A stretch of 6,216 nt of DNA from NCBI GenBank assembly GCA_937889795.1, contig CALBZH010000738.1, positions 1-6,216 of the forward strand, given 5' to 3'. The position numbers and the translations under genes were made by a program. Positions 5,741 to 6,216 of the stretch are shown piece after piece (within the stretch, counting starts at the first letter, position 1; each line of letters opens with the position of its first letter). Below the pieces are notes generated by a model that searched no databases, was not told the origin of the DNA, and was given only the letters and a program-made list of their open reading frames with translations. This DNA comes from an uncultured Syntrophobacteraceae bacterium. GTDB taxonomy: Bacteria; Desulfobacterota; Syntrophobacteria; Syntrophobacterales; Syntrophobacteraceae.

Positions 5741-6216
5741 CTACTCCTCTGGCTCGCCCCCCGCATGAACCACCGAATGCCCGCCGAACTCCCGGCGCAA
5801 GGCCGCAAGCACCCGGTCGGCAAACGGATCCTTCTGACGAGAGCGAAACCGCTGAAACAGGGAGAGGGCAATGACCGGGATGGCGACCGACGACTCCACG
5901 GCCTGCTGCACGGTCCACCGCCCCTCGCCCGAATCCTCGACATACCCCGTGATACCCGTCAGCGTCGGGTCCTGTCGAAAGGCGTCCTCGGCAAGCTCCA
6001 GGAGCCAGGAGCGCACCACGCTGCCCTGGTTCCAGAGATGGGCCACCTGACCAAAGTCGAGACTCTCGGCGTAAGGCGAGGCTTCCAGCAGCTGAAACCC
6101 TTCCCCGTACGCTTGCATCATGCCGTACTCAATCCCGTTATGCACCATCTTCACGAAATGCCCGGCTCCGGGTCCCCCACAGTAGAGGTAGCCATCCTTC
6201 GGAGCCAGGGTCTGGA
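5741..6216 (-). CDS. gnd: 6-phosphogluconate dehydrogenase (decarboxylating), short form, C-terminal part
   Basis: This enzyme oxidatively decarboxylates 6-phosphogluconate to ribulose 5-phosphate and CO2 with NAD(P)+. Only the last 157 residues are inside the window; the frame is open to the right edge with the reading begun upstream, so the N-terminal Rossmann domain and start codon are missing. The visible part contains GHFVKMVHNGIEYGMMQ (19-35 of the fragment). Its K22, H25, N26 and E29 keep the spacing of the catalytic Lys-His-Asn-Glu residues of the family. GYVEDSGEGRWTVQQAVE and the ending near REFGGHSV fit the short form (about 300-340 residues, GndA/YqeC type) and not the 470-residue form with a duplicated helical domain. 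Some characterised short enzymes prefer NAD+, but the cofactor-binding part is not present to judge. It is the first of the pathway genes seen here; its final codons hold the zwf ribosome binding site. Confidence 0.95.
   Translation of the reverse strand, partial: QTLAPKDGYLYCGGPGAGHFVKMVHNGIEYGMMQAYGEGFQLLEASPYAESLDFGQVAHLWNQGSVVRSWLLELAEDAFRQDPTLTGITGYVEDSGEGRWTVQQAVESSVAIPVIALSLFQRFRSRQKDPFADRVLAALRREFGGHSVVHAGGEPEE
5744..5750 (-). promoter_or_regulatory. zwf ribosome binding site inside the gnd 3' end
   Basis: AGAGGAG on the minus strand overlaps the two final glutamate codons of gnd and lies 9 bases before ATG 5734. Ribosomes finishing gnd at TAG 5743-5741 are therefore well placed to reinitiate on zwf. 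Confidence 0.75.

Overview
This is a bacterial window, fairly GC-rich, with tightly packed genes. It carries most of an oxidative pentose phosphate operon on the minus strand, with a starch/glycogen-type glucosidase gene behind it. At the left end are a small membrane-protein gene and an HD-domain phosphohydrolase gene, transcribed divergently. No insertion sequence, phage, CRISPR array, rRNA or tRNA is visible. The phylum cannot be fixed from this sequence. The short-form 6-phosphogluconate dehydrogenase and the cytoplasmic-type GH15 enzyme fit environmental Gram-negative lineages (deltaproteobacteria, Nitrospirae or similar), but that is only an inference.

Layout from right to left along the minus strand: the C-terminal half of gnd (running off the right edge, ending at 5741), zwf (5734-4175), pgl (4158-3418), a 196-base gap, then a GH15 glucosidase (3221-1179). 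The gnd-zwf gap is 6 bases and the zwf ribosome binding site lies inside the last gnd codons. The zwf-pgl gap is 16 bases and carries a strong ribosome binding site. These three genes are almost certainly one transcript. The gap before the GH15 gene contains only a doubtful 51-codon reading frame and weak hairpins, so the GH15 gene may be read through from pgl or have its own promoter.

The three pathway genes encode glucose-6-phosphate dehydrogenase, 6-phosphogluconolactonase and 6-phosphogluconate dehydrogenase. Together they convert glucose 6-phosphate to ribulose 5-phosphate with two rounds of NAD(P)+ reduction and loss of CO2. The GH15 enzyme has both catalytic glutamates and no signal peptide, so it plausibly releases glucose inside the cell from stored alpha-glucan, oligosaccharides or trehalose. 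A kinase not present in this window would be needed to feed that glucose into the pathway.

On the left, a plus-strand HD-domain gene (392-1045, YfbR/HDDC2-like) converges on the GH15 gene, with a perfect hairpin in the space between them. A three-helix small membrane protein (351-85, minus) diverges from the HD gene. The first 84 bases hold a promoter-like sequence pointing right and an inverted repeat that ends exactly at the stop codon of the small gene. I see no clearly new multi-gene system here. The most open items are the small membrane protein, the promoter/inverted repeat at the left edge, and the pairing of GH15 with the pentose phosphate operon.
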